Source of the DNA: Anaerolineales bacterium
Lineage (GTDB): Bacteria > Chloroflexota > Anaerolineae > Anaerolineales > Villigracilaceae
DNA: 64,000 nt
Direction: 5' to 3'
Assembly (NCBI GenBank): GCA_030583925.1
Contig: CP129482.1
Location: 868,001 to 932,000, forward strand
This document shows, in pieces, positions 24,116-32,012 of the stretch. Position numbers and translations under genes: made by a program. The notes under the pieces were generated by a model, which was not told where the DNA came from, did not search any database, and saw only the letters and a list, made by a program, of their open reading frames with translations. Numbering within the stretch: position 1 is the stretch's first letter; each line of letters starts with the position of its first letter.

Positions 24116-24424
24116 TCAGGAAATGGCTTTCAACAAGATCTGCGTGGATTTATCCTCCGGCGCAAACTTGACCATCAACTGCCCGCAACAATACGCGACC
24201 CGATCCTGATTCAGCGAATAGAACGTCTGTTTTCCCTCCTCGCGCACGTTGACCAGCCCCGCGTCACGCAAAATGGCAAGGTGATGCGAGATCGTCGGCT
24301 GTGAAAAACCGACCTTCTCCACAATTTCGCTCACCGAACGCCAACAGCAACAACACTCGCTCATGATCTTCTGGCGCGTATCGTCTGAGATGGCTTTGGC
24401 AAACTGAACAGGATCAAATTTCAT
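24116..24424 (-). CDS. ArsR/SmtB-family metalloregulatory repressor
   Basis: 102 residues with a winged helix: SVSEIVEKVGFSQPTISHHLAILRDAGLVNVREEGKQTFYSL. Cysteines cluster just before the DNA-binding domain (ECCCCW, residues 24-28) and after the wing (YCCGQ), giving a soft-metal or arsenite-type site. It represses its target until metal binds. The promoter at 24438-24465 carries a dyad in the spacer. The micropeptide gene follows it. Confidence 0.9.
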   Translation of the reverse strand: MKFDPVQFAKAISDDTRQKIMSECCCCWRSVSEIVEKVGFSQPTISHHLAILRDAGLVNVREEGKQTFYSLNQDRVAYCCGQLMVKFAPEDKSTQILLKAIS

Positions 24425-24437
24425 AGTAGTCGTTTTG

Positions 24438-24465
24438 ATTATATAGATATTCGTCTATTTGTCAA
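24438..24465 (-). promoter_or_regulatory. Promoter of arsR with operator-like dyad
   Basis: On the minus strand: TTGACA (24465-24460), 16-bp spacer, TATAAT (24443-24438). The spacer holds ATAGA-CGAATA-TCTAT, a dyad placed for repression by the ArsR protein. Confidence 0.8.
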
Positions 24466-24470
24466 TGCAA

Positions 24471-24505
24471 AAAATCTCCGAGTTCTCGAAAAACTCGGAG
24501 ATTTT
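24471..24505. terminator. Hairpin terminator between the LysM gene and arsR
   Basis: AAAATCTCCGAGTT (24471-24484) pairs with AACTCGGAGATTTT (24492-24505). It has A/T tracts on both sides; its functional use is as terminator of the minus-strand LysM gene ending at 24560. Confidence 0.85.
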
Positions 24506-24559
24506 GGTTATTTGCCTGTCAACACGCCCAGCTTATCCACATATTCATCCAGCCGATTG

Positions 24560-25297
24560 TCAATCAATCCTCGGCGAGGTGAAGTAATTGCCCAAGCCGT
24601 CTCTGACCAGCATCCAGCCTCGCCAATAGCCGTTGATCTGCTCGCCGAGTTTCACCTCCACCCACACGGAACCGTCTCCAAGCCGTTGGATATTGCCGGT
24701 ATTGTAATACCAGTAGGTCTTCAATACGGCGGACGAAAGGATGTTCGTTCCACCGGCGCAATCACGAATGTACAAACCTCCCTTGTAGGTGATCTTGACA
24801 AGCCGGAACGATTCTTTGGATGGAGCCTGAGTTGGATACGCAGGCGGTTGCGTCGGGTAACTCGGCGGCGGAGCGCTCACTCCCGACGGCAAATAGATCA
24901 CCTGACCCGCATAGATGAGGCTCGGATTCGTGATTTGCGGGTTGACTGCCAAAAGCGCGGCTACGCTTGCCCCGGTCTTTTTGGAGATAATGCCGAGGGT
25001 GTCGCCCCATTGTACGGTGTAGGTTCTGCCGTACGTCGGTTGCGGAGGCGCTGGAGTATATCCAGTTGGGATGTAGAGGACTTGCCCGGCGTATAGCCAC
25101 CATCCCAGCCCGGGGTTTGCCGCGCGGATGGCGTCTACGGTGGTATCACACATCAAGGCGATCCCGCCGAGGGTGTCGCCCCATTGCACCGTGATGTACG
25201 TCGGACACTGCGCCCAAGCCCGCGCGCCGCCCGCGGAGGCAAACGAGGTAACCAGCAGGGCAAGAACAAGGATGAGTTGAAAACTTCGCTTTTGCAT
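24560..25297 (-). CDS. Secreted LysM/SH3-like cell-wall-binding protein
   Basis: 245 residues, AAAAGGAG before the ATG. A signal peptide (KRSFQLILVLALLVTSFASA) is followed by two LysM repeats (ITVQWGDTLGGIALMCDTT..., YTVQWGDTLGIISKKTGAS...) separated by a proline-rich linker, a second Pro/Tyr/Gln linker, and a C-terminal bacterial SH3-like domain (YIRDCAGGTNILSSAVLKTYWYYNTGNIQ...). It probably binds peptidoglycan or related glycans at the cell surface. No hydrolase domain is seen. Confidence 0.88.
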   Translation of the reverse strand: MQKRSFQLILVLALLVTSFASAGGARAWAQCPTYITVQWGDTLGGIALMCDTTVDAIRAANPGLGWWLYAGQVLYIPTGYTPAPPQPTYGRTYTVQWGDTLGIISKKTGASVAALLAVNPQITNPSLIYAGQVIYLPSGVSAPPPSYPTQPPAYPTQAPSKESFRLVKITYKGGLYIRDCAGGTNILSSAVLKTYWYYNTGNIQRLGDGSVWVEVKLGEQINGYWRGWMLVRDGLGNYFTSPRID

Positions 25298-25650
25298 AGC
25301 ATTCTCCTTTTACATGATCAAGCCTTAATATTAAACCCCATCGTTTTGGGCGAGTTTCTTGAAAAATCAGTGTAACTCGCGGGTCACTTCACCTAGAATT
25401 CGCCGAACGCTTCTTCTCCTACCAAGAATTTGACACGAGGAGTTGCACGGATATATCCATGAGCGCCAACAGCCAACCCGGCCTGCCAGCGCGTAACGTA
25501 TGCCGATCCGCTCCAATTGTGCGGCGGTGTTGACCGCGGCGTTTCGCACCTGCTAGGAAACGAATCGAAACACATCCTTGAGATCTAAAAGGCTTACCTG
25601 CCGACGGGGACTTTGAGCGTAGGACAAATGTTGCATCGGGGTCGAATCTG
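25298..25650. other. Gap holding only a gene remnant
   Basis: There is no intact gene in these 353 bp. It contains the promoter region of the LysM gene on the right-hand (high-coordinate) side and the decayed nucleotidyltransferase fragment at 25393-25549. Confidence 0.6.
25393..25549 (-). pseudogene. Remnant of an AbiEii/MNT-like nucleotidyltransferase, frameshifted
   Basis: In one minus frame the sequence reads AAQLERIGIRYALAG; one base later, in the next frame, it reads GLAVGAHGYIRA followed by VKFLVGEEAFGEF and a stop at 25395-25393. Removing one C near 25480 would restore ALAGGLAVGAHGYIRAT, the usual N-terminal signature of nucleotidyltransferase-fold proteins of the AbiEii/antitoxin type. 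The catalytic acidic residues are not recognisable and the rest of the gene is missing, so it is a decayed copy. Confidence 0.5.
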
Positions 25651-26964
25651 TCACAAAGTGGTCGAATTGTTTTTCAACACTCGCCGCATGGCATCCAGCG
25701 TGGCGGACGCCATCTTTTCGGAGGAAAATTTTTCGAAGATGCCCTGCCGTCCCTGTTGACCCAACTGTTTGCGTAACTTCGCATCGCGCAAAAGGATCGC
25801 GAGTTTTTCGGCGAGGTCGGCGCTATCGTGCGGGCGGTGCAGGATGCCGCCTTCGGTAGCGTTCACCCATTCGGGATACGCTCCATGCTCGGGTTGGACG
25901 ACTGGCACGCCAGCGGCGAGCGCTTCAAGAATGGAGATGCCTTTCGGCTCGCGATACGGCGCGGGGACAGAGAAAACATCCAATTGCCTGAAAAAGTTCA
26001 ATTTGTCGGCGCGTTCCAATGTGCCTAACAATTTGACCCGGTCTTCGAGTTGGTTGTCCCTGATCGTTTTTTGGATTTCGTCGAGGTAGGTTTTGTAGGC
26101 GCGGCTGACGTATCCGCCTGCGCGCAATTGCAGGTTTGGGAATTCGCCGGAGCGGACGAGGCGTAGGAACGCGTCCACGAGCAGATGCAGCCCCTTTTCC
26201 GGAACGAAGCGGGCGAAGAATCCGATCGTCAGCGGGCGCGGGGATGAGTCGGGAGTCAAATTGCGGTAATCGTCCAGCGCGATGCCGGGCCAAACCACGT
26301 CAATTTTTGAGGCGTCCAATCCCACCCATTTCGAAAACATGTCGCCGTAGTAACCGCTGATCGCGAGGAAGCGATCCACGTCTTGCGCGCGTTCGCGGAT
26401 CAACGTCAGCGCCTCGTTCTGATACGGCTGGGGCAGTCCCTCGAGGAAAATATCTTCGCCGTGCAAGCCGCAGGTGATCGGGACTTGAAGCGAACGTTTG
26501 AACTGGCGCGCGACGCCTATCATCAGCGCGTTGGTGATGTGGATCACGTCCGGCTGATAATGCGTTTTGACCCAACTAACGAATTCTTCTAAAAGTTCGC
26601 GCTGGTTGCCGCTCTCGCCTTTCAACATGGAGACGGTCATCTCGGCGTTTGCGACCGGGTCCACCGCGCTGCCGATGTCGAAGCGCGGCATCAGACGCAG
26701 GAGGGCTTGCGCGCCGGCGATCTGTAGGAGGAGGTCGCGCCCCAAAAACGGACGCGGGTATTTTTGCAGTAAATAGGCTTTGATGCCGCCAAAGAAAATT
26801 TTTCGTTCGCCGACGTTCTCTTCATCCAAACGCATGGGCGTATACAGCGGGAACATGGTGACATCTTCCCCGGCGGCTTTCATCCCCGCGGCGAGGGCGT
26901 TGTCGTGCATGCAACTGCCGCAATACATGTTTGCGGCGCCTGTGGCAATGTAGATGATCTTCAT
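25651..26964 (-). CDS. Glycosyltransferase family 4 (GT-B fold)
   Basis: 437 residues from the ATG at 26964, which overlaps the stop of the upstream methyltransferase (ATGA). The N-terminal domain begins MKIIYIATGAANMYCGSCMHDNAL; the C-terminal domain has GFFARFVPEKGLHLLVDAF and the nucleotide-sugar-binding stretch YREPKGISILEALAAGVPVVQPEHGAYPEW. The conserved CGSC motif near residue 15 is typical of a subfamily common in Chloroflexota and Planctomycetes. Acceptor unknown. Paired with a methyltransferase, it may make a modified glycolipid or glycan. Confidence 0.85.
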   Translation of the reverse strand: MKIIYIATGAANMYCGSCMHDNALAAGMKAAGEDVTMFPLYTPMRLDEENVGERKIFFGGIKAYLLQKYPRPFLGRDLLLQIAGAQALLRLMPRFDIGSAVDPVANAEMTVSMLKGESGNQRELLEEFVSWVKTHYQPDVIHITNALMIGVARQFKRSLQVPITCGLHGEDIFLEGLPQPYQNEALTLIRERAQDVDRFLAISGYYGDMFSKWVGLDASKIDVVWPGIALDDYRNLTPDSSPRPLTIGFFARFVPEKGLHLLVDAFLRLVRSGEFPNLQLRAGGYVSRAYKTYLDEIQKTIRDNQLEDRVKLLGTLERADKLNFFRQLDVFSVPAPYREPKGISILEALAAGVPVVQPEHGAYPEWVNATEGGILHRPHDSADLAEKLAILLRDAKLRKQLGQQGRQGIFEKFSSEKMASATLDAMRRVLKNNSTTL

Positions 26965-27632
26965 GCTTCCTTTCCTAAAACGATCTCTACCGGCAAGCCC
27001 CACATGGACGAACCATCCACATCTTGAATTGCAAATCCGCTTTGTTCAATGGCTTGCCGCGCAAAGATGGGACGGCAATCGGCGTAGTTCGGCATGTGGT
27101 CATGAAACCATTCGTACATGCGGACTGCCAGACCCGGCGGATTTGTCTTGGTCATCGAAACGACTGCCAGCCTGCCGCCGTTCCGCAACATGCGCTGACA
27201 TTCCTGCAAGACGCGTGGGATTTCGGGATTGTCGAAGAGTTCGAGCGTGAAACTCATGAAGACTCCGTCGAGGCTCCCCGCTTCGATAAAGTTGAGGTTT
27301 GCCGCGTCGCCCAAATGCAGTTCGACGCGTTCGCTCAGTTCCTCCTTTTGCAGACGCTCACGCGCGATCGCCAGCATCCCATCCGAAATATCCACGCCGA
27401 GGACGCGCCCCTCCGAACCGACGGCTTTCGCGAGCGCGACGAGGCAATGTCCCGTTCCGAAGCCGATCTCCAAAATCCGTTCGCCGGGCTGAGCGGATAA
27501 TTTTTGCAATCCCCAATCGCGATATTTCTTTTCGGTACTTCCCGCAATTACATCGTACCAGCGGCTGAGACGGTTGTAACTGGCGCGAGCGTCTTCTTTG
27601 GAGCGGTTCACACGGCGGATGGTTGTGTCCAT
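26961..27632 (-). CDS. Class I SAM-dependent methyltransferase (UbiE/MenG-like)
   Basis: 223 residues from ATG 27632; a TTG seven codons earlier (27653) is possible and neither has a strong ribosome site. SAM motif I is ILEIGFGTGHCL, motif II LGVDISDGML, and a post-motif LDGVFMSFTLELF. UbiE-like methyltransferases act on quinones or small molecules; substrate not determinable. Translationally coupled to the glycosyltransferase. Confidence 0.85.
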   Translation of the reverse strand: MDTTIRRVNRSKEDARASYNRLSRWYDVIAGSTEKKYRDWGLQKLSAQPGERILEIGFGTGHCLVALAKAVGSEGRVLGVDISDGMLAIARERLQKEELSERVELHLGDAANLNFIEAGSLDGVFMSFTLELFDNPEIPRVLQECQRMLRNGGRLAVVSMTKTNPPGLAVRMYEWFHDHMPNYADCRPIFARQAIEQSGFAIQDVDGSSMWGLPVEIVLGKEA

Positions 27633-27692
27633 GGATTGGGGTTCACTCTGCAATACTGGGTTGTTTGATTTGAAAAATTATAATCCACTGTC

Positions 27693-29480
27693 CTAATCCA
27701 CCGTCAGCGTCTTCGACAAATTCCTCGGGAAATCAGGATCGAACCCGCGCATCACGGACATGTGATACGACAGCAACTGCAACGGCAGAACGCCAAGCAA
27801 CGCAGAAATTTGCGGGTTGGATTTGGGCAAAGCGATCACATTGTCCGCGTTGGCGCGCAGGCGCGGGTCTTCTTCGGCGATGACAATCGTCCGCGCGCCG
27901 CGTACTTTCACTTCGTTGATTCCGCTGATGATGAGCGGCACATCGTTCGGTCCCGCTACGAAAATGATCGGGAAGCCCTTGCTCACCGCGGAGAGCGGTC
28001 CGTGTTTGAACTCGGTCGAGAGCATACCTTCGCAGTGGGCGTAGGTGATCTCTTTCAACTTCAACGCGCCTTCGAGCGCGATGGCGTATGTCGCGCCGTA
28101 ACCGAGACAGTACAAGTCATTCCACTCGTTGATGCTTTTTGCGATCTCTTTGATCTGCGGCTCGACCATCTCAAGAGTCTTGTCCATCAAATCTGGAATT
28201 GCATCCAACTCGCGCACATCTTTATTAGCCATCTTGTACGCCAGATACAAAAACGTCACAACCTGATTGGTAAACGTCTTCGTGGCGGGGACGCTGATCT
28301 CGTAGCCACAGCACAAAGGGAGAGAGAACGAAGCCGCTTTTGTCAATGTCGAGCCGACCACGTTCGCTAATCCAAAACATGCCATGCCGCGCGCCTCCGC
28401 AACCTCCAACGCGTTCAATACGTCTTTCGTCTCGCCCGATTGACTGACGAAAATTCCCACATCATCGTGAGTCGCCGTCGGCGCGTATTGCGCGATGAAC
28501 TGCGGCGCCAACACGGGTATCGTGGCGCGCCCCGCCAATTGGGCAAAGTACACTGCTCCAACTGATGCCGCATGGAAACTTGTTCCACACCCGATGAAAT
28601 ACAGATGACGCGCATGCTTCATCTTCTCGACCAGCGACTCGACTTCGCGGTTTCCGTTCAACACATGGGATAACTCACGGGCGACTTGACTCTGCTCGTG
28701 GATCTCCTTCAACATAAAATGCGGATACCCGCCCTTCTGCACCGCGTCCATCGTTTCGGTAACTGTTTCAGGCATTCGGACGATTTCTCTGCCATCTTTG
28801 ACCGACCGCACCTCGACCTTGTCCGCCCACAACGTGACGATCTCTCCATCCTGCGGACGGATGATCTCGCGCGTTAACGGCAAAATCGAAGGCAGGTCAG
28901 ACGAAACGCACGTGAAGCCTTCGCCGATTCCCACCACCATACCCGAGCCTTTTTTGAACGCGTAAAGTTTATCGTCATTTGCGCGCCCGATGACAAAGGC
29001 ATAATCGCCTTCGAGATCGCCATAAGCGAGTCGTATCGCATCAATGAATTCATATCCACGATTGATATATCTTTCAACAGCGTGAACGCACGTCTCGCCG
29101 TCGTTCTGCGAACGGACGGTCATGCCCTCCGCCATGAACTGTTCGCGCAGTTCGACATTGTTCACCACGTTGCCATTGTGCGCGCCAACCATGTCGCCGT
29201 CTGAGTCAATGTGCGGTTGCGCGTTGATCTGTGAAGGCTCGCCAAACGTCGCCCAGCGCAACTGCGTGATTCCCCGCGAGCCGCGCATCTCGGCGATGTT
29301 GTATTTCGCCGCGACCGAATCCACCTTGCCCACATCCTTCCGCAGATCGATCTTCCCGTTGTTCAACGTCGCCGCGCCGACCGAGTCATAGCCGCGATAG
29401 GTGAGCCGCTCCGCCGCTTCGATCAGGATCGGTCCGAGAGATTCTTCTTTATTGGTTACATATCCGAAAATTCCGCACAT
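27693..29480 (-). CDS. glmS: Glutamine-fructose-6-phosphate aminotransferase (isomerising)
   Basis: 595 residues. The catalytic Cys2 (MCGIFGYV) of the glutaminase domain, with RGYDSVG, HNGNVVNN and GDLEGDYAF, leads to two SIS isomerase domains (FIGCGTSFHAASVG, FVSQSGETKDVLNAL, LKEITYAHCEGMLSTEFKHGPLS), and the C-terminal NLSKTLTVD is the usual -KSVTVE end. It makes glucosamine-6-phosphate for peptidoglycan and glycans. No glmS ribozyme was recognised upstream; a GTAGGGG repeat (29493-29539) is there instead. Confidence 0.95.
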   Translation of the reverse strand: MCGIFGYVTNKEESLGPILIEAAERLTYRGYDSVGAATLNNGKIDLRKDVGKVDSVAAKYNIAEMRGSRGITQLRWATFGEPSQINAQPHIDSDGDMVGAHNGNVVNNVELREQFMAEGMTVRSQNDGETCVHAVERYINRGYEFIDAIRLAYGDLEGDYAFVIGRANDDKLYAFKKGSGMVVGIGEGFTCVSSDLPSILPLTREIIRPQDGEIVTLWADKVEVRSVKDGREIVRMPETVTETMDAVQKGGYPHFMLKEIHEQSQVARELSHVLNGNREVESLVEKMKHARHLYFIGCGTSFHAASVGAVYFAQLAGRATIPVLAPQFIAQYAPTATHDDVGIFVSQSGETKDVLNALEVAEARGMACFGLANVVGSTLTKAASFSLPLCCGYEISVPATKTFTNQVVTFLYLAYKMANKDVRELDAIPDLMDKTLEMVEPQIKEIAKSINEWNDLYCLGYGATYAIALEGALKLKEITYAHCEGMLSTEFKHGPLSAVSKGFPIIFVAGPNDVPLIISGINEVKVRGARTIVIAEEDPRLRANADNVIALPKSNPQISALLGVLPLQLLSYHMSVMRGFDPDFPRNLSKTLTVD

Positions 29481-29492
29481 TTATTTTCTCCT

Positions 29493-29539
29493 GTAGGGGT
29501 GGGGTCTCCCCGCCCTGGGCGACGGAACATCGCCCCTAC
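29493..29539. repeat. GTAGGGG/CCCCTAC repeat upstream of glmS
   Basis: GTAGGGG (29493-29499) and CCCCTAC (29533-29539) bound an element with GGGTCTCCCCGCCCTGGGCGA inside. It lies between glmS and the DUF1786 gene. Confidence 0.75.
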
Positions 29540-29543
29540 AAAT

Positions 29544-30794
29544 TTATTGCACATTATCCCACGGCGCGACTCCGCGCCCGCCCTCGCTTCGCAACGACCT
29601 TTGAATTGATTCGCCCAACTCCGGCAGAATCTCCCCCGTCGCCGCCAACAGACCGAAACAGCCCGCGATCATCATGTCACCGAACGGAGTGGCAAAGTAT
29701 GGTCGGAGTTGACCATGGACAATAGACAATGGACGATGATCAACGGTCTGTTGTCCATGGTCTATCGCCCGAAACATTGACCTCCTCGGTCCCGTTACCA
29801 CCACGTCAAAATCATCTCGCCCAAACTCAAACACTTCATCGGTGTACATCAACGCGCCGTGACCCATATCGTCAAACACATCTTGATGCTTCAACGTTCC
29901 ATCCGCCAGTTTGCGGATTAACGCTTCGAGCTTCAACAGATCAATCTCGCCCGTGTGATGTTCAAAGACACCCTCGATTCCCTTTTCTCCCAAACGGAAT
30001 GCCAGCGTGTGAAAATTGCCGACGTTACACACGATCATCTCCATGCGCGTAGGCATATCGGGAGTTTGGTTTGCAATGGCAATCTTGTTTGCAACATGGA
30101 AATTGAGGTTCGAGTCAAACATTGCTCCTAACACCGCCGCCGGAGCCGTATCCATTATCACCAGCGGACAGGGCAACTCTCCTGCCGAATCCACGACCGA
30201 TTGCAAACGCGTCATTATTTTGGGAACATCATTCGATAAATAAGCAAAAGCCGACAATGAATTCTTCGCACGAATCCGTTCATCGAGATAATCAAATCGA
30301 AACTGTCTGTCGGAAACTCCCGCTGGCGCATTGCCATGATCGAATACCGCAACCGCAACAGCCGATAGATCATCCAACGAGACGCCGTAATCTCTGAACG
30401 TTTTGGAGATCAACTCAAAATCAAAATCCTTTAACTCTAAACTTTCAACCTTCGACCTGAGACCTTCAACCTCATCGTCAAAGACAATCCGAATCCCCAA
30501 CGCTTCCACCTTCTCCAACTCATCGTTGATCGTCGTCGCGGCGGAGGGTGTCATGTACACGGGAATGCCCGCCCGCGCGTATTCCTCGATCGCCCACGCC
30601 GAAGGTCCGCCGCCCATTTGATGTCCGCTGAGCAGGATCGGGGTCCGCGAAAGAAGCGTTTTTTTGAGGCGGCGATGAACCATCATAGTGGGCGAAGGCA
30701 GGACGAGTTTGAATCCGTTCTCGATGTCAAGATTCGAATCGTAGAGGAAAATATCTTGTGTGCCGGTGCCGATATCAACAGTCAGAATTTTCAT
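29544..30794 (-). CDS. DUF1786 family protein (ASKHA-like ATPase fold, function unknown)
   Basis: 416 residues from ATG 30794, with GAGGAGAGA upstream. MKILTVDIGTGTQDIFLYD is a phosphate-1-like loop of the actin/hexokinase fold; VIMDTAPAAVLGAMFD, VCNVGNFHTLAFRL and the C-terminal TPFGDMMIAGCFGLLAA are other conserved points. The family is annotated in some databases as related to pyruvate formate-lyase activation but has no proven function. Odd: two repeat tracts are inserted in frame, at residues about 108-128 (GLRSKVESLELKDF) and 345-362 (DHGQQTVDHRPLSIVHG). Confidence 0.82.
   Translation of the reverse strand: MKILTVDIGTGTQDIFLYDSNLDIENGFKLVLPSPTMMVHRRLKKTLLSRTPILLSGHQMGGGPSAWAIEEYARAGIPVYMTPSAATTINDELEKVEALGIRIVFDDEVEGLRSKVESLELKDFDFELISKTFRDYGVSLDDLSAVAVAVFDHGNAPAGVSDRQFRFDYLDERIRAKNSLSAFAYLSNDVPKIMTRLQSVVDSAGELPCPLVIMDTAPAAVLGAMFDSNLNFHVANKIAIANQTPDMPTRMEMIVCNVGNFHTLAFRLGEKGIEGVFEHHTGEIDLLKLEALIRKLADGTLKHQDVFDDMGHGALMYTDEVFEFGRDDFDVVVTGPRRSMFRAIDHGQQTVDHRPLSIVHGQLRPYFATPFGDMMIAGCFGLLAATGEILPELGESIQRSLRSEGGRGVAPWDNVQ
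29711..29762. repeat. 17-bp inverted repeat inside the DUF1786 gene
   Basis: GACCATGGACAATAGAC (29711-29727) and GTCTGTTGTCCATGGTC (29746-29762) pair with one mismatch. The tract is in frame and translated. Confidence 0.8.
30410..30472. repeat. Low-complexity repeat inside the DUF1786 gene
   Basis: Repeats of TTTAACTCTAAACTTTCAACC / GACCTGAGACCTTCAACC type, in frame, coding for residues about 108-128. This composition is unlike the rest of the gene and matches noncoding repeats of the AACTTTGAACCT class. Confidence 0.5.
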
Positions 30795-30800
30795 AGCGAA

Positions 30801-30861
30801 TCTCTCCTCTTCCAATGGGAGAGGGGCGGGGGGATGGGTTGCGGCAGTTCAACTGCCGCAA
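30801..30861. repeat. Repeat pair supplying the DUF1786 ribosome site
   Basis: CTCTCCTCTTCCAATGGGAGAGG (30801-30823) belongs to the CCTCTCCC family, and read on the minus strand gives GAGGAGAG, the ribosome site of the DUF1786 gene. Next to it, TTGCGGCAGTTCAACTGCCGCAA (30839-30861) is a palindrome around AGTTCAACT, like 36906-36932, and ends 4 bp before the stop of the VIT1 gene. Confidence 0.7.
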
Positions 30862-30864
30862 TAA

Positions 30865-31737
30865 CTATATCTCGATCCCCAGCCATTGCCGGATGAAATA
30901 GCCGATCACGAACGAGAACAGCGCTACGCTGAGACTCAACCCCGCCATCTCAAGGAATCGTTCACGGAAAGGCTCGTCTTTTGCCACAGAGATATAGTAG
31001 TTGAATACCGCGATGATGATCACGGCTGTAGCCAAAGCCCACGCCAGATCGAGAAAATAATTTTGAAACAAGAGATACGGCAGGATCAATAATGCCACCG
31101 TGACGATGTACGCCAGTCCGGTATACACCGCCGCGCGGATAGGATTCTTCGTCGTGTTTTCAGAACGCGTGGAGAGATATTCGCTCGCCGCCATAGACAT
31201 CGCCGCGGCGATACCGGTGATCAAACCCGAAAGGGCGATCAACTTCACATTTTGCAGAGCAAGCGTAAGTCCGGCAAGAGCGCCGGTTAACTCCACCAGT
31301 GCGTCGTTGAGTCCCAGCACCACCGAGCCGGCGTATTCGAGTCGTTCTTCGTTGAGCATCCCGATCAATTTTTCCTCGTGCACGTCTTCTTCGTGTTGCA
31401 AACGCGCCGCGTCGGGAATCACCGAAGCGAGTTGCGAGTAGTTTTTCTGTGCGCCCTCCTCGCCCCGCTCCATCAGTTTGATGCCGAAGGTGTAGCCGAA
31501 CACGCGGCTGATAAAGGTGTACCACCAGACCCGCCGCCAGAGAGGTTTCACATCCTTACCGCTGTGTCGTTTCCATTCGTTGTAATGGCGGAGTTCGTCG
31601 TCGGCGATCTGTTCTATGATTTTTGCGTTTTGATCGGAACCCAACGCTCGAGCAAGCCGCTTGTAAATATGATATTCGGTGATCTCGGTTTGTTGGAACC
31701 CAAGTATTTTTTGTAATACGTCTGCAGAAAGTTGCAT
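30865..31737 (-). CDS. Ferritin-like/VIT1 fusion membrane protein (MbfA-like)
   Basis: 290 residues, AGGAG before the ATG. Residues 1-130 form a rubrerythrin-like four-helix domain: FQQTEITEYHIY, DDELRHYNEW and EEDVHEEKLIG carry the expected Glu/His ligands. The C-terminal part is a VIT1/CCC1 transporter (VVLGLNDALVELTGALAGL, MSMAASEYLSTRSE, then three more helices). Such proteins export or sequester Fe2+/Mn2+ across the membrane. The fusion is complete and in frame. Confidence 0.88.
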   Translation of the reverse strand: MQLSADVLQKILGFQQTEITEYHIYKRLARALGSDQNAKIIEQIADDELRHYNEWKRHSGKDVKPLWRRVWWYTFISRVFGYTFGIKLMERGEEGAQKNYSQLASVIPDAARLQHEEDVHEEKLIGMLNEERLEYAGSVVLGLNDALVELTGALAGLTLALQNVKLIALSGLITGIAAAMSMAASEYLSTRSENTTKNPIRAAVYTGLAYIVTVALLILPYLLFQNYFLDLAWALATAVIIIAVFNYYISVAKDEPFRERFLEMAGLSLSVALFSFVIGYFIRQWLGIEI

Positions 31738-31802
31738 GATGGTCTCCTGCCTGTATTGTAAGCGAGTTTATCGAAGGGAGTGGCTAATTGAGTGTGTTAA
31801 GC

Positions 31803-31837
31803 CACACCGTTCGTGCCGCGAGCACGACGGTGCGAGA
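31803..31837. repeat. Palindrome CACCGTTCGTGC/GCACGACGGTG
   Basis: CACACCGTTCGTGC-CGCGA-GCACGACGGTGCG lies next to the CACAGAG repeat in the gap between divergent genes. No T-tract follows. Confidence 0.55.
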
Positions 31838-31844
31838 CGGCAGA

Positions 31845-31896
31845 GCCCACAGAGATTTTGAGTTTTTCTCTCAAAGAACTCTGTGATCTCTGTGGC
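31845..31896. repeat. CACAGAG/CTCTGTGGC repeat, copy 4
   Basis: GCCCACAGAGATTTTGAG ... CTCTGTGATCTCTGTGGC. With the palindrome at 31803-31837 it fills most of the 275-bp gap between the VIT1 gene and the cyclase gene; no further gene is seen in that gap. Confidence 0.75.
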
Positions 31897-32012
31897 AGAG
31901 AAAGTTTTTACTCACCCTTTTCATCACTCCCTTTATCGAAACCTAGCTTGACCTGTGCAAATGGTACTTGAAGGGGTATCATCTTACGCATCTGAAATTA
32001 CCCGGAGCGCCA

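Noticed and set aside
29481-29543. glmS ribozyme
   Set aside because: The 63-bp gap is too short and consists of a GTAGGGG repeat.
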